Notes under the pieces: generated by a model
Told to the model about the DNA's origin: nothing
The model's database searches: none
What the model saw: the letters and a program-made list of their open reading frames with translations, nothing else
Made by a program: the position numbers and the translations under genes
Assembly (NCBI GenBank): GCA_012798935.1
Contig: JAAZMG010000155.1
Span: forward strand, 1-15,781
DNA: 15,781 nt
Direction: 5' to 3'
Source of the DNA: Tissierellia bacterium
Lineage (GTDB): Bacteria; Bacillota; Clostridia; Tissierellales; Tepidimicrobiaceae
Part shown: positions 1 to 6,897 of the stretch, one piece after another
Layout: each line of letters opens with the position of its first letter
How positions within the stretch are numbered: the first letter of the stretch is position 1

Positions 1-158
1 AGAATCTATAAAAATATTAGTAAAGGGAAAACCACCCTTGACAAATATTTTTAAGCTTCAAACGGCTATTTTGGCAAAACAATTGTATAGAATATTTCAA
101 GAAAAAACCTGTCACTTAACATTACAATCTATGCAATCATAAAATGTTAAAAAAAGTG
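1..158. other. Left-edge AT-rich sequence, no assigned gene
   Basis: No start codon with a ribosome binding site is visible here. One plus-strand frame is open from base 2 to a TAA at 140-142 (46 codons). It could be the 3' end of a gene that begins outside the window, but I recognise nothing in its translation and no terminator follows it. A TTGACA at 38-43 has no matching -10 element at the usual distance. Confidence 0.3.
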
Positions 159-187
159 TTGACAAAAAAAGATAATCGTATTAGAAT
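159..187 (+). promoter_or_regulatory. Housekeeping (sigma-A type) promoter of the metNIQ operon
   Basis: A perfect -35 TTGACA (159-164) is followed by a 17-base spacer and a -10 TAGAAT (182-187, five of six consensus bases). Transcription would start near 193-195, about 20 bases before the first stem of the riboswitch. That is the expected arrangement for an S-box leader. Confidence 0.85.
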
Positions 188-214
188 GGTTTGTAAGCAT
201 TAAGTGAATAATAT

Positions 215-351
215 GCTCTTATCAAGAGTGGTGGAGGGACTGGCCCAGTGAAACCCGGCAACCTGTGAAAATAAGGTGCTAAATCCAGCGGTATATAATA
301 CCGAGAGATGAGGAAAGAATTTTAACCTCTTTCTTTTTAAGAGGTTTTTTT
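215..351 (+). promoter_or_regulatory. SAM-I (S-box) riboswitch with intrinsic terminator
   Basis: The aptamer core runs from about 216 to 313. It has the P1 5' strand (CTCTTATC), the conserved GGTGGAGGGACTGGCCC stretch, the AAACCCGGCAACC block, GGTGCTAAATCC, and the closing GAGAGATGAGG that forms the P1 3' strand. The expression platform follows. AACCTCTT (324-331) pairs with AAGAGGTT (339-346) and runs into a T tract to 351, which is an intrinsic terminator. The P1 3' strand plus GAAAGA (307-318) can instead pair with TCTTTC (328-333), giving a plausible antiterminator. When SAM is bound, P1 is held, the terminator forms and the operon is off. The genes downstream (methionine ABC importer) are a classic S-box target. 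Confidence 0.96.
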
Positions 352-356
352 AGTAT

Positions 357-383
357 AAACCTCTATCTTGCTATAGAGGTTTT
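357..383 (+). terminator. Second hairpin downstream of the S-box terminator
   Basis: AAACCTCTAT (357-366) and ATAGAGGTTT (373-382) form a perfect 10-bp stem with a 6-base loop, followed by a T-rich run (380-395). It lies between the riboswitch terminator and the metN ribosome binding site. Its arms share the ACCTCT/AGAGGT core with the upstream terminator, so it could be a back-up terminator or an alternative pairing partner. It could also be a simple duplication of the terminator. Confidence 0.6.
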
Positions 384-426
384 CCTATTTTTTATATTTT
401 GTATCTTTTATAAAGGGGTGTAGTAA

Positions 427-1431
427 TTGATTTCAATAGAAAATTTGTCAAAAAGTTTTGAAAGCGGAAACAACAAAATATGGGCTGTAAAGGATGTCAA
501 TCTTCATATAAACAAAGGAGAAATATTTGGGATCATCGGTTTAAGTGGAGCAGGTAAATCTACTTTGATCAGATGTTTAAATAGGCTAGAAGAGCCCTCT
601 AGTGGAAAAATCACCATGGATGGAGTAGATATAACTTCCCTTGATAAAAAAGGATTAAGATTAATGAGAAAAAATATTGGAATGATATTTCAACATTTTA
701 ATTTATTATCCCAGAAAACCGTATATGAGAACATCGCTTTTCCATTAGAATTAGAAAGACTTAGTAAAAATGAAATAAAAACAAAAGTTGATACTTTATT
801 GGACTATGTAGAGCTAACAGATAAAAAAGATGCTTACCCATCTCAATTAAGCGGTGGACAAAAACAAAGGGTCGCCATTGCTAGATCCTTGGCTAATAAT
901 CCAAAGATATTGTTAAGCGATGAGGGTACCTCTGCATTAGACCCTCAAACCACAAAATCTATATTGGAATTACTTAATAGGATAAGAAAAGAATTTGACC
1001 TTACCATAGTACTCATTACCCATCAAATGGAAGTCGTTAAAGATATATGTGATAGGGTGGCAATTATTGAAGATGGTAAGATCATTGAGATGAACACCGT
1101 AGAAGAATTGTTTAGAAATCCACAGACTAAAACTGCTAATACCTTTATTAGTGGATTAAAATTTAATATAGAACAAGAATTTATAAAACCTGAAGAATTC
1201 AAAGGTACACTTATTAGATTAAGCTTTTTAGGTAGTAGTGCAAAAAAACCTATCGTTTCTGAAATGATTAAAAAATTTGATATCAATATAAATATTTTAT
1301 CTGGAAATATTAATGAGTTGATGAGTACTAGTGTAGGATATCTTATACTTGAACTTTTGGGAGATGAGATTGAAGTAAAAGATGCAATAAATTATCTTAA
1401 AAATCAAAATGTAAATGTGGAGGTGATATAA
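427..1431 (+). CDS. metN: Methionine ABC importer, ATP-binding subunit MetN
   Basis: This is the ATPase that powers methionine (D/L) uptake with MetI and MetQ at the cytoplasmic membrane. The N-terminal ~240 residues are an ABC domain: Walker A GLSGAGKST (38-46), Q-loop Q89, signature LSGGQKQR (141-148), Walker B and D-loop (161-172), and H-switch H199. The Walker B region reads LLSDEGTSALD, with Gly where Ala is usual. Residues ~258-334 fit the C-terminal NIL regulatory domain that binds methionine and gives transinhibition in characterised MetN proteins. The length of 334 is close to the family norm. The start is a TTG preceded by AAAGGGGTG (412-420); no ATG lies nearby in frame. The gene is first in the S-box-controlled operon, and its stop codon abuts the metI ATG. 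Confidence 0.96.
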   Translation: MISIENLSKSFESGNNKIWAVKDVNLHINKGEIFGIIGLSGAGKSTLIRCLNRLEEPSSGKITMDGVDITSLDKKGLRLMRKNIGMIFQHFNLLSQKTVYENIAFPLELERLSKNEIKTKVDTLLDYVELTDKKDAYPSQLSGGQKQRVAIARSLANNPKILLSDEGTSALDPQTTKSILELLNRIRKEFDLTIVLITHQMEVVKDICDRVAIIEDGKIIEMNTVEELFRNPQTKTANTFISGLKFNIEQEFIKPEEFKGTLIRLSFLGSSAKKPIVSEMIKKFDININILSGNINELMSTSVGYLILELLGDEIEVKDAINYLKNQNVNVEVI

Positions 1432-2073
1432 ATGGCTGAATTGATTATTCCTTCTTTATTGGAAACATTATATATGGTATTGTTTTCTACAATATTTTCA
1501 CTGTTGATAGGATTTCCTCTAGGAATTCTATTGGTAATTACAGAATCCAATAATATATGGGAAAAACCATTATTAAATAAAATATTAAATAGCATTATAA
1601 ATGTACTACGGTCTTTTCCATTTATAATACTTATGATAATAGTATTTCCTATTTCAAATTTAATTGTAGGAAAATCTATTGGAACCACTGCAACTATAGT
1701 TCCATTATCTATTTCCGCTGCACCTTTTGTAGCAAGGATAATAGAAGGCTCCTTGAAGGAGGTAGATAAAGGGGTAATTGAATTAAGCCTTTCTATGGGG
1801 GCAACTGTGCCTCAAATTATATTTAAGGTACTTATCCCTGAAGCTATGCCTTCTTTAATTTTAGGCATAACCATAACCATTATAAATCTAATTGGATATT
1901 CTGCCATGGCTGGAGCTATTGGTGGAGGTGGCCTAGGAAATTTGGCCATTCGATATGGGTTATATAGATTCCAAACAGATGTTATGATAGTATCCGTCAT
2001 AGTAATAATTATATTGGTTCAAGGGGTACAGTATCTAGGAAATAAAATGTCTGCAATTGTAGATAAAAAATAA
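1432..2073 (+). CDS. metI: Methionine ABC importer, permease subunit MetI
   Basis: This is the membrane permease of the MetNIQ importer. The 213-residue protein has about five hydrophobic segments (roughly 12-36, 56-76, 84-105, 142-165 and 183-205). The coupling (EAA) loop lies near 106-140 (EVDKGVIELSLSMGAT, then LIPEAMP) and contacts the ATPase. The AGAIGGGGLGNLAIRYG stretch at about 160-176 is typical of MetI. The ATG directly follows the metN TAA with no gap. Its ribosome binding site GGAGGTGAT (1419-1427) lies inside the last codons of metN, so the two genes are likely translationally coupled. Regulation is through the upstream riboswitch. Confidence 0.96.
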   Translation: MAELIIPSLLETLYMVLFSTIFSLLIGFPLGILLVITESNNIWEKPLLNKILNSIINVLRSFPFIILMIIVFPISNLIVGKSIGTTATIVPLSISAAPFVARIIEGSLKEVDKGVIELSLSMGATVPQIIFKVLIPEAMPSLILGITITIINLIGYSAMAGAIGGGGLGNLAIRYGLYRFQTDVMIVSVIVIIILVQGVQYLGNKMSAIVDKK

Positions 2074-2086
2074 GGGGGAATTTAAA

Positions 2087-2887
2087 TTGAAAAAGGTATT
2101 TTTAATAGCCATAACCATTGTATTTGCCTTAACATCTCTTATAGGGTGTAGTAAAGGCGGGGAAAGTAATAATGTAATTAGAATAGGAGTGTCTCCTAGG
2201 CCTCATAGAGAATTAATTGAATTAATAGAAGAAGATTTAGAAAAAGAAGGCATAAAATTAGAAATAACTGAATTTGATGATTATATAAAACCAAATCTTG
2301 CTCTTAGTGAGAATGAGCTAGATGCAAACTTCTTCCAACACGAACCCTATATGAACAATTTTAAAGAAGAAAATAATATAGACATTACCTCCATTGGAGG
2401 AGTTCATATTGAACCTATGGGATTATATTCTTCTAAATATAAATCAATAGATGAATTAGAAAATAATAGCGAAATTGCTATACCTAATGACCCTACCAAT
2501 GGTGGAAGAGCATTACTACTTCTTGAAAAATATGGGCTTATCAAATTAAAAGAAGATGCAGGTATATTGGCCACCGAAAATGATGTTGTGGAAAATCCTA
2601 AAAATTTAAAACTAACGGCCTTAGAAGCTGCCTATCTACCAAGGGTATTAAATGAAGTTGATGGAGCTGTTATAAATGGAAATTATGCTTTAGAAGCAGA
2701 CCTTATCCCTACAGAAGATGCTATTATTCTAGAGGAAAAAGATTCTCCTTATGCCAATATAATAGCCATAAGAAGTGGTGAGGAAAATGAAGAAAGATTT
2801 ATAAAATTAATGGAAGTTTTACAAAGTGATAAGGTTAGAAAGTTTATTGAAGAAAATTATCATGGCGGAGTTATCCCAGCATTTTAG
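2087..2887 (+). CDS. metQ: Methionine-binding lipoprotein MetQ
   Basis: This is the extracellular substrate-binding component, anchored to the membrane outer face by a lipid. Residues 1-20 form a signal peptide with a basic start (MKK), a hydrophobic core and a lipobox LIGC; Cys21 would be lipidated. The mature part has MetQ/NlpA family hallmarks: GVSPRPHRELI near 34-44, DYIKPNLAL followed by LDANFFQHEPYM (65-89), NDPTNGGRALLLL (134-146), EAAYLPR followed by VDGAVINGNYA (180-201), and YHGGVIPAF at the end. The start is TTG, preceded by AAGGGGGAA at a good distance from the metI stop 13 bases upstream. It is the last gene of the met operon, followed by a strong terminator. Confidence 0.95.
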   Translation: MKKVFLIAITIVFALTSLIGCSKGGESNNVIRIGVSPRPHRELIELIEEDLEKEGIKLEITEFDDYIKPNLALSENELDANFFQHEPYMNNFKEENNIDITSIGGVHIEPMGLYSSKYKSIDELENNSEIAIPNDPTNGGRALLLLEKYGLIKLKEDAGILATENDVVENPKNLKLTALEAAYLPRVLNEVDGAVINGNYALEADLIPTEDAIILEEKDSPYANIIAIRSGEENEERFIKLMEVLQSDKVRKFIEENYHGGVIPAF

Positions 2888-2899
2888 ACGTAAGCATTT

Positions 2900-2930
2900 G
2901 GGCGGTCAAAAAGACCGCCCCTATATTTTT
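2900..2930 (+). terminator. Rho-independent terminator of metNIQ
   Basis: GGGCGGTC (2900-2907) and GACCGCCC (2913-2920) form a perfect, GC-rich 8-bp stem with an AAAAA loop, followed by CTATATTTTT. It lies 13 bases after the metQ stop codon. Confidence 0.8.
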
Positions 2931-2932
2931 AC

Positions 2933-2950
2933 CGACCAATGAATTGGTCG
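2933..2950. repeat. Palindrome following the metQ terminator
   Basis: CGACCAAT (2933-2940) and ATTGGTCG (2943-2950) are perfect inverted repeats separated by two bases. They sit between the metQ terminator and the convergent HD-domain gene and share the GACC/GGTC core with the terminator stem. The pair may serve as a terminator element for the minus-strand gene or be part of a dispersed intergenic repeat. No second copy is present in this window. Confidence 0.55.
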
Positions 2951-2962
2951 CTACATTATAAT

Positions 2963-3556
2963 CTATTCCTTTTCTATGTACCCTTTATCAAAAGCATCTT
3001 CTATCATATTTTCGGTAAACTTCCACAACTCATCTGAAGAGCTTTTTAGTGGAGCTATTCTTTCATATATATCTTTTTTTGATACTTTGAATTTTTTCCA
3101 TGTTCCACCATCAGAATAGTAATTATTTAAAAATGGTTGTAATCTATCCATAGAAGCTGCAAATAAAGCTTCCTTAGTTTTCATTTCCTCAAATTCATTC
3201 CATAAACTTCTCATTTCTTTTCCTTTATATTCTTCCAATATTCCAAATATTTTATCTGCTGCTTTTAATTCTCTATCTTTCTTACTTTTATTGCCTTCTA
3301 CATCATAGCAAAAAGTATCCCCAGCATATATTTCTACTAAATCATGAACTAAGAGCATTTTTATAACTTTAAATGTATCTACCTCTTCATTGGTATATTC
3401 AGATAAGACCATTGCCATTACTGAAATATGCCAAGAATGCTCTGCATCATTTTCCCTTTTAGATTTGTCCATTAAGCTAGTTTGCCTTAGTATGGACTTC
3501 ATCTTATCCAATTCTACAATAAATTCTATATCCTTCAATAGTCTTTCATTAATCAT
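2963..3556 (-). CDS. HD-domain phosphohydrolase, YfbR/HDDC2-like (probable 5'-nucleotidase)
   Basis: The protein is predicted to dephosphorylate (deoxy)nucleoside 5'-monophosphates using a divalent metal, by analogy with YfbR-type HD proteins. With the start chosen here it has 197 residues. HD-family residues visible are R24 (LRQTS), H40 in AEHSWH, H71-D72 with E75 and D80 in VHDLVEIYAGD, and D137 in SMDRLQPF; together they match the metal and substrate site of that family. In-frame ATGs also occur at 3565 and 3562. The AAGGAG (3566-3571) abuts those, but lies 9 bases from the ATG at 3556, so I prefer the shorter form. The gene stands alone, convergent with metQ and divergent from the small gene at 3656. 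The exact substrate cannot be read from the sequence. Confidence 0.85.
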   Translation of the reverse strand: MINERLLKDIEFIVELDKMKSILRQTSLMDKSKRENDAEHSWHISVMAMVLSEYTNEEVDTFKVIKMLLVHDLVEIYAGDTFCYDVEGNKSKKDRELKAADKIFGILEEYKGKEMRSLWNEFEEMKTKEALFAASMDRLQPFLNNYYSDGGTWKKFKVSKKDIYERIAPLKSSSDELWKFTENMIEDAFDKGYIEKE

Positions 3557-3655
3557 AAACATCATCTCCTTATTATATCTAACTATTGGTGTTTACATTT
3601 TATTGTAACATATTTTCTTTGATCAAGTGAATACTAATTATAAGGAGGGAAAAGT

Positions 3656-3865
3656 GTGAAAAATAATGAGAAAAAATTCATAAAAAAATCAAATGCAAAC
3701 CCTAATATCGCCTATCAAATGTATAAGGAGCCTAAAAAAGAGAATACTTCAACTGATGTATACTATAAAACAAAAAAGAAAATACCAGAATCTAAGGTTT
3801 CTATTCCCACTTTAGACTCAGTTATAGAAGCTAAGGAATGGGTAGATAATGTAAATAGAAAATAA
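3656..3865 (+). CDS. Small DUF3787-like protein
   Basis: This is a 69-residue, lysine-rich, soluble-looking protein with no signal peptide or membrane segment. The C-terminal SKVSIPTLDSVIEAKEWVD (46-64) resembles the conserved tail of DUF3787, a family of short clostridial proteins of unknown function; I base this on memory of the pattern, not on a search. The start is GTG with a strong ribosome binding site, AAGGAGGG (3641-3648). The N-terminal half is polar and low in complexity (many K, N and E) and probably disordered. No function can be assigned. It stands alone, divergent from the HD-domain gene, and ends at a hairpin shared with the convergent ppsA. Confidence 0.72.
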   Translation: MKNNEKKFIKKSNANPNIAYQMYKEPKKENTSTDVYYKTKKKIPESKVSIPTLDSVIEAKEWVDNVNRK

Positions 3866-3891
3866 AAGCTTTAGGAACTTTCCTAAAGCTT
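3866..3891. terminator. Bidirectional terminator hairpin between the DUF3787-like gene and ppsA
   Basis: AAGCTTTAGGAA (3866-3877) and TTCCTAAAGCTT (3880-3891) are perfect 12-base inverted repeats. In the minus direction the stem is followed by a T-rich run (TTTTATTTTCTATTT), which makes a convincing terminator for ppsA. In the plus direction the T run is weaker (AATCTTTCC). It lies right after the stop codon of the small gene. Confidence 0.75.
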
Positions 3892-3913
3892 AATCTTTCC
3901 TAGTCATCTTAAA

Positions 3914-6271
3914 TTATAGCCCTCTAATCTTATTTAATATCATCCTTTGTTCTACTGCAGCAACCAACCTTCTCGTATAAGCTACTGTATCTGGATTTAT
4001 ACTCATGCTATCTATTCCTTCTTGTACTAAGAACTCTGCAAATTCTGGATATTGAGATGGACCCTGGCCGCATATAGATACGGTTTTACCATATTTATGG
4101 GCTGCTTTTATGAGCATGGATATTGCTTTTTTAACTGCCCTATTTCTTTCATCAAAGTATCCCATATTATTTAATATACCCGAATCCCTATCTGCTCCCA
4201 TTACAAGCTGAGTTAAATCGTTGCTCCCTATACTAAACCCATCTACCATTTGAGCAAATTCCTCTGCTTCAAATACTACAGAAGGAACTTCTGCCATTAT
4301 CCATATTTTAAAACTATTGTTTTGAACTAATCCTTCATCTGCCATTATCTGTTTTACCTTTTCAAGTTCCCAAGTAGTCCTTACAAATGGAAGCATTGCC
4401 CATACATTGGTCAATCCATATTCTTCCCTTACCTTTTTCATTGCCCTACATTCTAATCTAAACCCTTCTTCATATTCTGGAGAAATATACCTAGATACCC
4501 CTCTCCATCCTATCATTGGATTGTTTTCTATAGGTTCTACTTCTTCGCCACCTTTTAATCCTCTAAATTCGTTGGTTCTAAAATCACTTAACCTAACTAC
4601 TATTGGTTTTGGATATATCTCTTGAGCAACCATAGTTATACCTTCCGCCATTTTATCTATCAATATTTGTCCTTGACCAGTCTTAACCAGATACATTGGA
4701 TGAGCACCTACCATGTTGGAAAAAATGAATTCTGTTCTCATAAGACCTATTCCATCAAAAGGTAAATCTTTATACCTTCCAATTATAGAAGGTTCTCCTA
4801 AATTCATATATATCTTGGTTCCAGTTATTGGAGCAAGTTGATGAATTAAACTTTCATCAATAATATCCTTTGAAGATATAGTCATATCTTTTTCTTCTTT
4901 ATCTTCTTCTAATACCATACCTTCATATACTACACCCCTAATAGCATCTACGGTTACTTCCATGTCCTCAGTTAATATTTCACTAGCATTCTTAGCCCCA
5001 ACAACACATGGTATCCCTAATTCTCTTGATACTATAGCTGCATGACAGGTTCTACCACCTTCTTCTGTTACAACTGCATTTGCTTTTCTCATTGCTGGAA
5101 CCATGTCTGGATTAGTCATTACTGTAACTAAAACATCCCCATCCTCTACTCTGGATATTTCAGATATATCTTTAATATATTTTACTTTCCCTCTGCCTAT
5201 ACCAGGAGAAGCTGCCAATCCTCTAACTAGAGTTTTTAATTCCTTTTCTTCCTGCAATCCTTCCATTTTCTCCTCTTCTTTTAAAGTTGTTATAGGTCTT
5301 GACTGTAAAATATATAGTTTTTTAGTATCCTTATCAAATCCCCATTCTATATCCTGAAAACTACCATACATTTCTTCAATTTTCATTCCATAATTAGCTA
5401 ATACCATAATCTCTTCATCAGTTAGACATTGTTTATTAATATTTTCGTGGCCTATATAAGACCCTACATTAATTTCTACTGTACCAATGCCAATATCCTT
5501 TTTAACTACCATAACCGTTTTTTCCGCAATATGCTTTTGAATTATTTCTTTCGATTTTTTATCTACTATATACTCATCAGGAGTTACAGTTCCAGATACT
5601 ACTGCCTCACCTAAACCCCAACTAGCATTTATCATTATTTCATTGGTATTATTGTTAACTGGATTAGCAGTAAACATTACCCCTGACTTTTCACTATCTA
5701 CCATTTTTTGTACCACTACGCTTAAAGCTACATCAAAATGATCAAATCCTTGGTTTTCCCTATAGTAAACAGCCCTTGCCGTCCAAAGGGAAGCCCAACA
5801 CTTTCTTGTATGGTCTAGTAATTCCCCTTCTCCACTTATGTGAAGATAGGTATCTTGTTGTCCTGCAAAGGAGGCCTCTGGTAAATCTTCCGCTGTTGCA
5901 GAGGATCTAACAGCTACTTCTGCGTTTTCTATACCTATTTTTTGGTTAAGTTCCCTATATGCTAACTTTATTTCATCTATTAAATCCTGTGGTATCTGAG
6001 CTGAATTAATTAGCTCTTTTATATCTGAACTAACTTTTTGTAACTCAATAGCATCCTCTATATCTAAATTTTTAATTTTCCTTTTTATTTCTGTATTTAA
6101 ATCTGTATGCTCAATAAAATAAGTATAAGCTCCTGCTGTTACACAAAAGCCTGGTGGAACATCTAATTCTTTTTGAGTAAGTTCCCCTAAATTAGCTCCT
6201 TTCCCACCGACAATTGGTATATCATTTTTATCAATTTGATTAAACCATTTAATGTACTTAAATTCTTTCAT
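3914..6271 (-). CDS. ppsA: Phosphoenolpyruvate synthase (pyruvate, water dikinase)
   Basis: The enzyme makes phosphoenolpyruvate, AMP and phosphate from pyruvate, ATP and water, feeding gluconeogenesis in the cytosol. The 785 residues show the standard order. First comes an ATP-grasp nucleotide-binding domain (~15-330) with GGKGANLGE (22-30), VRSSATAEDLPEASFAGQQ (121-139) and LQSRPITT (322-329). Then comes the swivelling phosphohistidine domain (~350-455) with GGRTCHAAIVSRELGIPCV, where H410 is the phosphorylated residue. Last is the PEP/pyruvate TIM barrel (~480-780) with RTEF (512-515), R560 and R590, GSNDLTQLVMGADRDSG (682-698) and catalytic C734 in SICGQGPSQ. The central position of the histidine domain separates it from rifampicin phosphotransferases. 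AGGAGG (6280-6285) lies 8 bases from the ATG. The gene is monocistronic, with its own promoter and terminator. Confidence 0.94.
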   Translation of the reverse strand: MKEFKYIKWFNQIDKNDIPIVGGKGANLGELTQKELDVPPGFCVTAGAYTYFIEHTDLNTEIKRKIKNLDIEDAIELQKVSSDIKELINSAQIPQDLIDEIKLAYRELNQKIGIENAEVAVRSSATAEDLPEASFAGQQDTYLHISGEGELLDHTRKCWASLWTARAVYYRENQGFDHFDVALSVVVQKMVDSEKSGVMFTANPVNNNTNEIMINASWGLGEAVVSGTVTPDEYIVDKKSKEIIQKHIAEKTVMVVKKDIGIGTVEINVGSYIGHENINKQCLTDEEIMVLANYGMKIEEMYGSFQDIEWGFDKDTKKLYILQSRPITTLKEEEKMEGLQEEKELKTLVRGLAASPGIGRGKVKYIKDISEISRVEDGDVLVTVMTNPDMVPAMRKANAVVTEEGGRTCHAAIVSRELGIPCVVGAKNASEILTEDMEVTVDAIRGVVYEGMVLEEDKEEKDMTISSKDIIDESLIHQLAPITGTKIYMNLGEPSIIGRYKDLPFDGIGLMRTEFIFSNMVGAHPMYLVKTGQGQILIDKMAEGITMVAQEIYPKPIVVRLSDFRTNEFRGLKGGEEVEPIENNPMIGWRGVSRYISPEYEEGFRLECRAMKKVREEYGLTNVWAMLPFVRTTWELEKVKQIMADEGLVQNNSFKIWIMAEVPSVVFEAEEFAQMVDGFSIGSNDLTQLVMGADRDSGILNNMGYFDERNRAVKKAISMLIKAAHKYGKTVSICGQGPSQYPEFAEFLVQEGIDSMSINPDTVAYTRRLVAAVEQRMILNKIRGL

Positions 6272-6301
6272 TAGTTCTACCTCCTATTTCTTTTCGTTGT
6301 T

Positions 6302-6340
6302 ATATAGTATAGCGCATTGCTTATATATGTTATACTATAT
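6302..6340. repeat. Inverted repeat overlapping the ppsA -10 region (candidate operator)
   Basis: ATATAGTATA (6302-6311) and TATACTATAT (6331-6340) are perfect 10-base inverted repeats separated by 19 bases. The right arm covers the -10 element, and the left arm falls just downstream of the expected transcription start. The geometry fits a repressor-binding site, but the arms are AT-only apart from one base, so chance is possible in this composition. Confidence 0.4.
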
Positions 6341-6360
6341 TTAAATATAATTAATGTCAA
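6332..6360 (-). promoter_or_regulatory. ppsA promoter
   Basis: On the minus strand a perfect -35 TTGACA (6360-6355) is followed by a 17-base spacer and TAGTAT (6337-6332) as the -10, four of six consensus bases. Transcription would start near 6325, about 55 bases before the ppsA ATG. Confidence 0.7.
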
Positions 6361-6568
6361 GAACTTTTTTAACTAAAAACATTAAAATAATTACTTGGCA
6401 AACTCCCCATTACAATAAGTACTATTTCTAATCTATATATTTATTATTCCAATTTTAAAAAACAAAGGCTTTTATCAAATTAATTTGTAATACTCAATCC
6501 TTTGCCTATATGTCTTTTACAGAAAGTTTAATACAAGGAAATTTATACCTTCCTAGACATTATGAAAA
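6361..6568. other. Intergenic stretch upstream of ppsA, no gene seen
   Basis: The gap from 6272 to 6589 is over 300 bases. It holds the ppsA promoter and a terminator; the rest contains no open frame with a ribosome binding site on either strand and no RNA gene that I recognise. The only structure noted is a perfect AT-rich palindrome, CAAATTAATTTG (6476-6487). Confidence 0.6.
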
Positions 6569-6591
6569 AATCCCGTAATAAATACGGGATT
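6569..6591 (-). terminator. Terminator of the first small hydrophobic-protein gene
   Basis: AATCCCGTA (6569-6577) and TACGGGATT (6583-6591) form a 9-bp stem with a 5-base loop. Reading the minus strand, it is followed by TTTTTTCAT. The TAA of the small gene (6590-6592) lies within the stem. Confidence 0.85.
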
Positions 6592-6793
6592 AGAAACAAC
6601 CACAATTACAGAATAGGATTACTAATAACAGGAAGAAGAATAATAATGAATCATCTCCCCTATCGAACCAACATTCATTATTAAATAGTACTACTAGTAG
6701 CAAGAAAAAGAATAACAATTCGTCATCCATTCCTCCTAAAATGCCATCAAAACCCCCTCTTTTTTTACCTACAACATTAGCCTCTTCTACCAT
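6590..6793 (-). CDS. Small hydrophobic protein with a duplicated Phe/Leu-rich segment
   Basis: This is a 67-residue protein of no family I can name. After a polar, Gly-containing N-terminus come two near-identical 15-residue segments, DDELLFFFLLLVVLF (23-37) and DDSLLFFFLLLVILF (47-61). A short linker with Cys and acidic residues separates them, and a CNCGCF tail follows. Thirteen of 15 residues match between the copies, while at least seven codons differ synonymously. This indicates a real, selected protein. AGGAGG lies 7 bases before the ATG. It has its own terminator and a sigma-K-like promoter. Cys-rich short hydrophobic proteins of this style occur among spore-associated proteins in Firmicutes, so a spore coat or membrane role is my inference. 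A related gene follows at 6896. Confidence 0.75.
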   Translation of the reverse strand: MVEEANVVGKKRGGFDGILGGMDDELLFFFLLLVVLFNNECWFDRGDDSLLFFFLLLVILFCNCGCF

Positions 6794-6826
6794 TTAAATA
6801 ACCTCCTTTTATTTAACTTCTCATTG

Positions 6827-6855
6827 TATATTATGTAAGTAGGCTATTAAAGGTT
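6827..6855 (-). promoter_or_regulatory. Sigma-K-like (late mother-cell) promoter of the first small hydrophobic-protein gene
   Basis: On the minus strand, CATAATATA (6835-6827) matches the Bacillus sigma-K -10 pattern CATAnnnTA exactly. AACC (6855-6852), containing the characteristic AC of the -35, lies 16 bases upstream. The start site would fall near 6820, about 14 bases before the ribosome binding site. The motif is short, so this is suggestive only. Partial overlap with the sigma-E consensus is also possible. Confidence 0.5.
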
Positions 6856-6870
6856 ACTTTTTAAAAAAGA

Positions 6871-6897
6871 AAACACAGTAGACAATCCACTGTGTTT
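6871..6897 (-). terminator. Terminator of the second small hydrophobic-protein gene
   Basis: AAACACAGT (6871-6879) and ACTGTGTTT (6889-6897) form a 9-bp stem. In the minus direction it is followed by TCTTTTTTAA. As with its neighbour, the stop codon (6896-6898) overlaps the stem. Confidence 0.8.

Noticed and set aside
1..142. A 46-codon plus-strand open frame running in from the left edge
   Set aside because: No recognisable protein, no terminator, and a run of this length is only mildly unlikely in such DNA. It is mentioned only as a possibility.
3557..3565. First ATG of the HD-domain gene (3565) as the start
   Set aside because: The AAGGAG touches this ATG with no spacer, while the ATG at 3556 has a normal 9-base gap.
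3914..6271. Rifampicin phosphotransferase as an alternative identity
   Set aside because: The phosphohistidine domain is central and followed by a full PEP/pyruvate barrel with its Cys, as in PEP synthase, whereas rifampicin phosphotransferases carry the histidine domain at the C-terminus.
6476..6487. Palindrome CAAATTAATTTG upstream of ppsA
   Set aside because: It is short, AT-only in its core, far from the promoter, and expected by chance in this composition.
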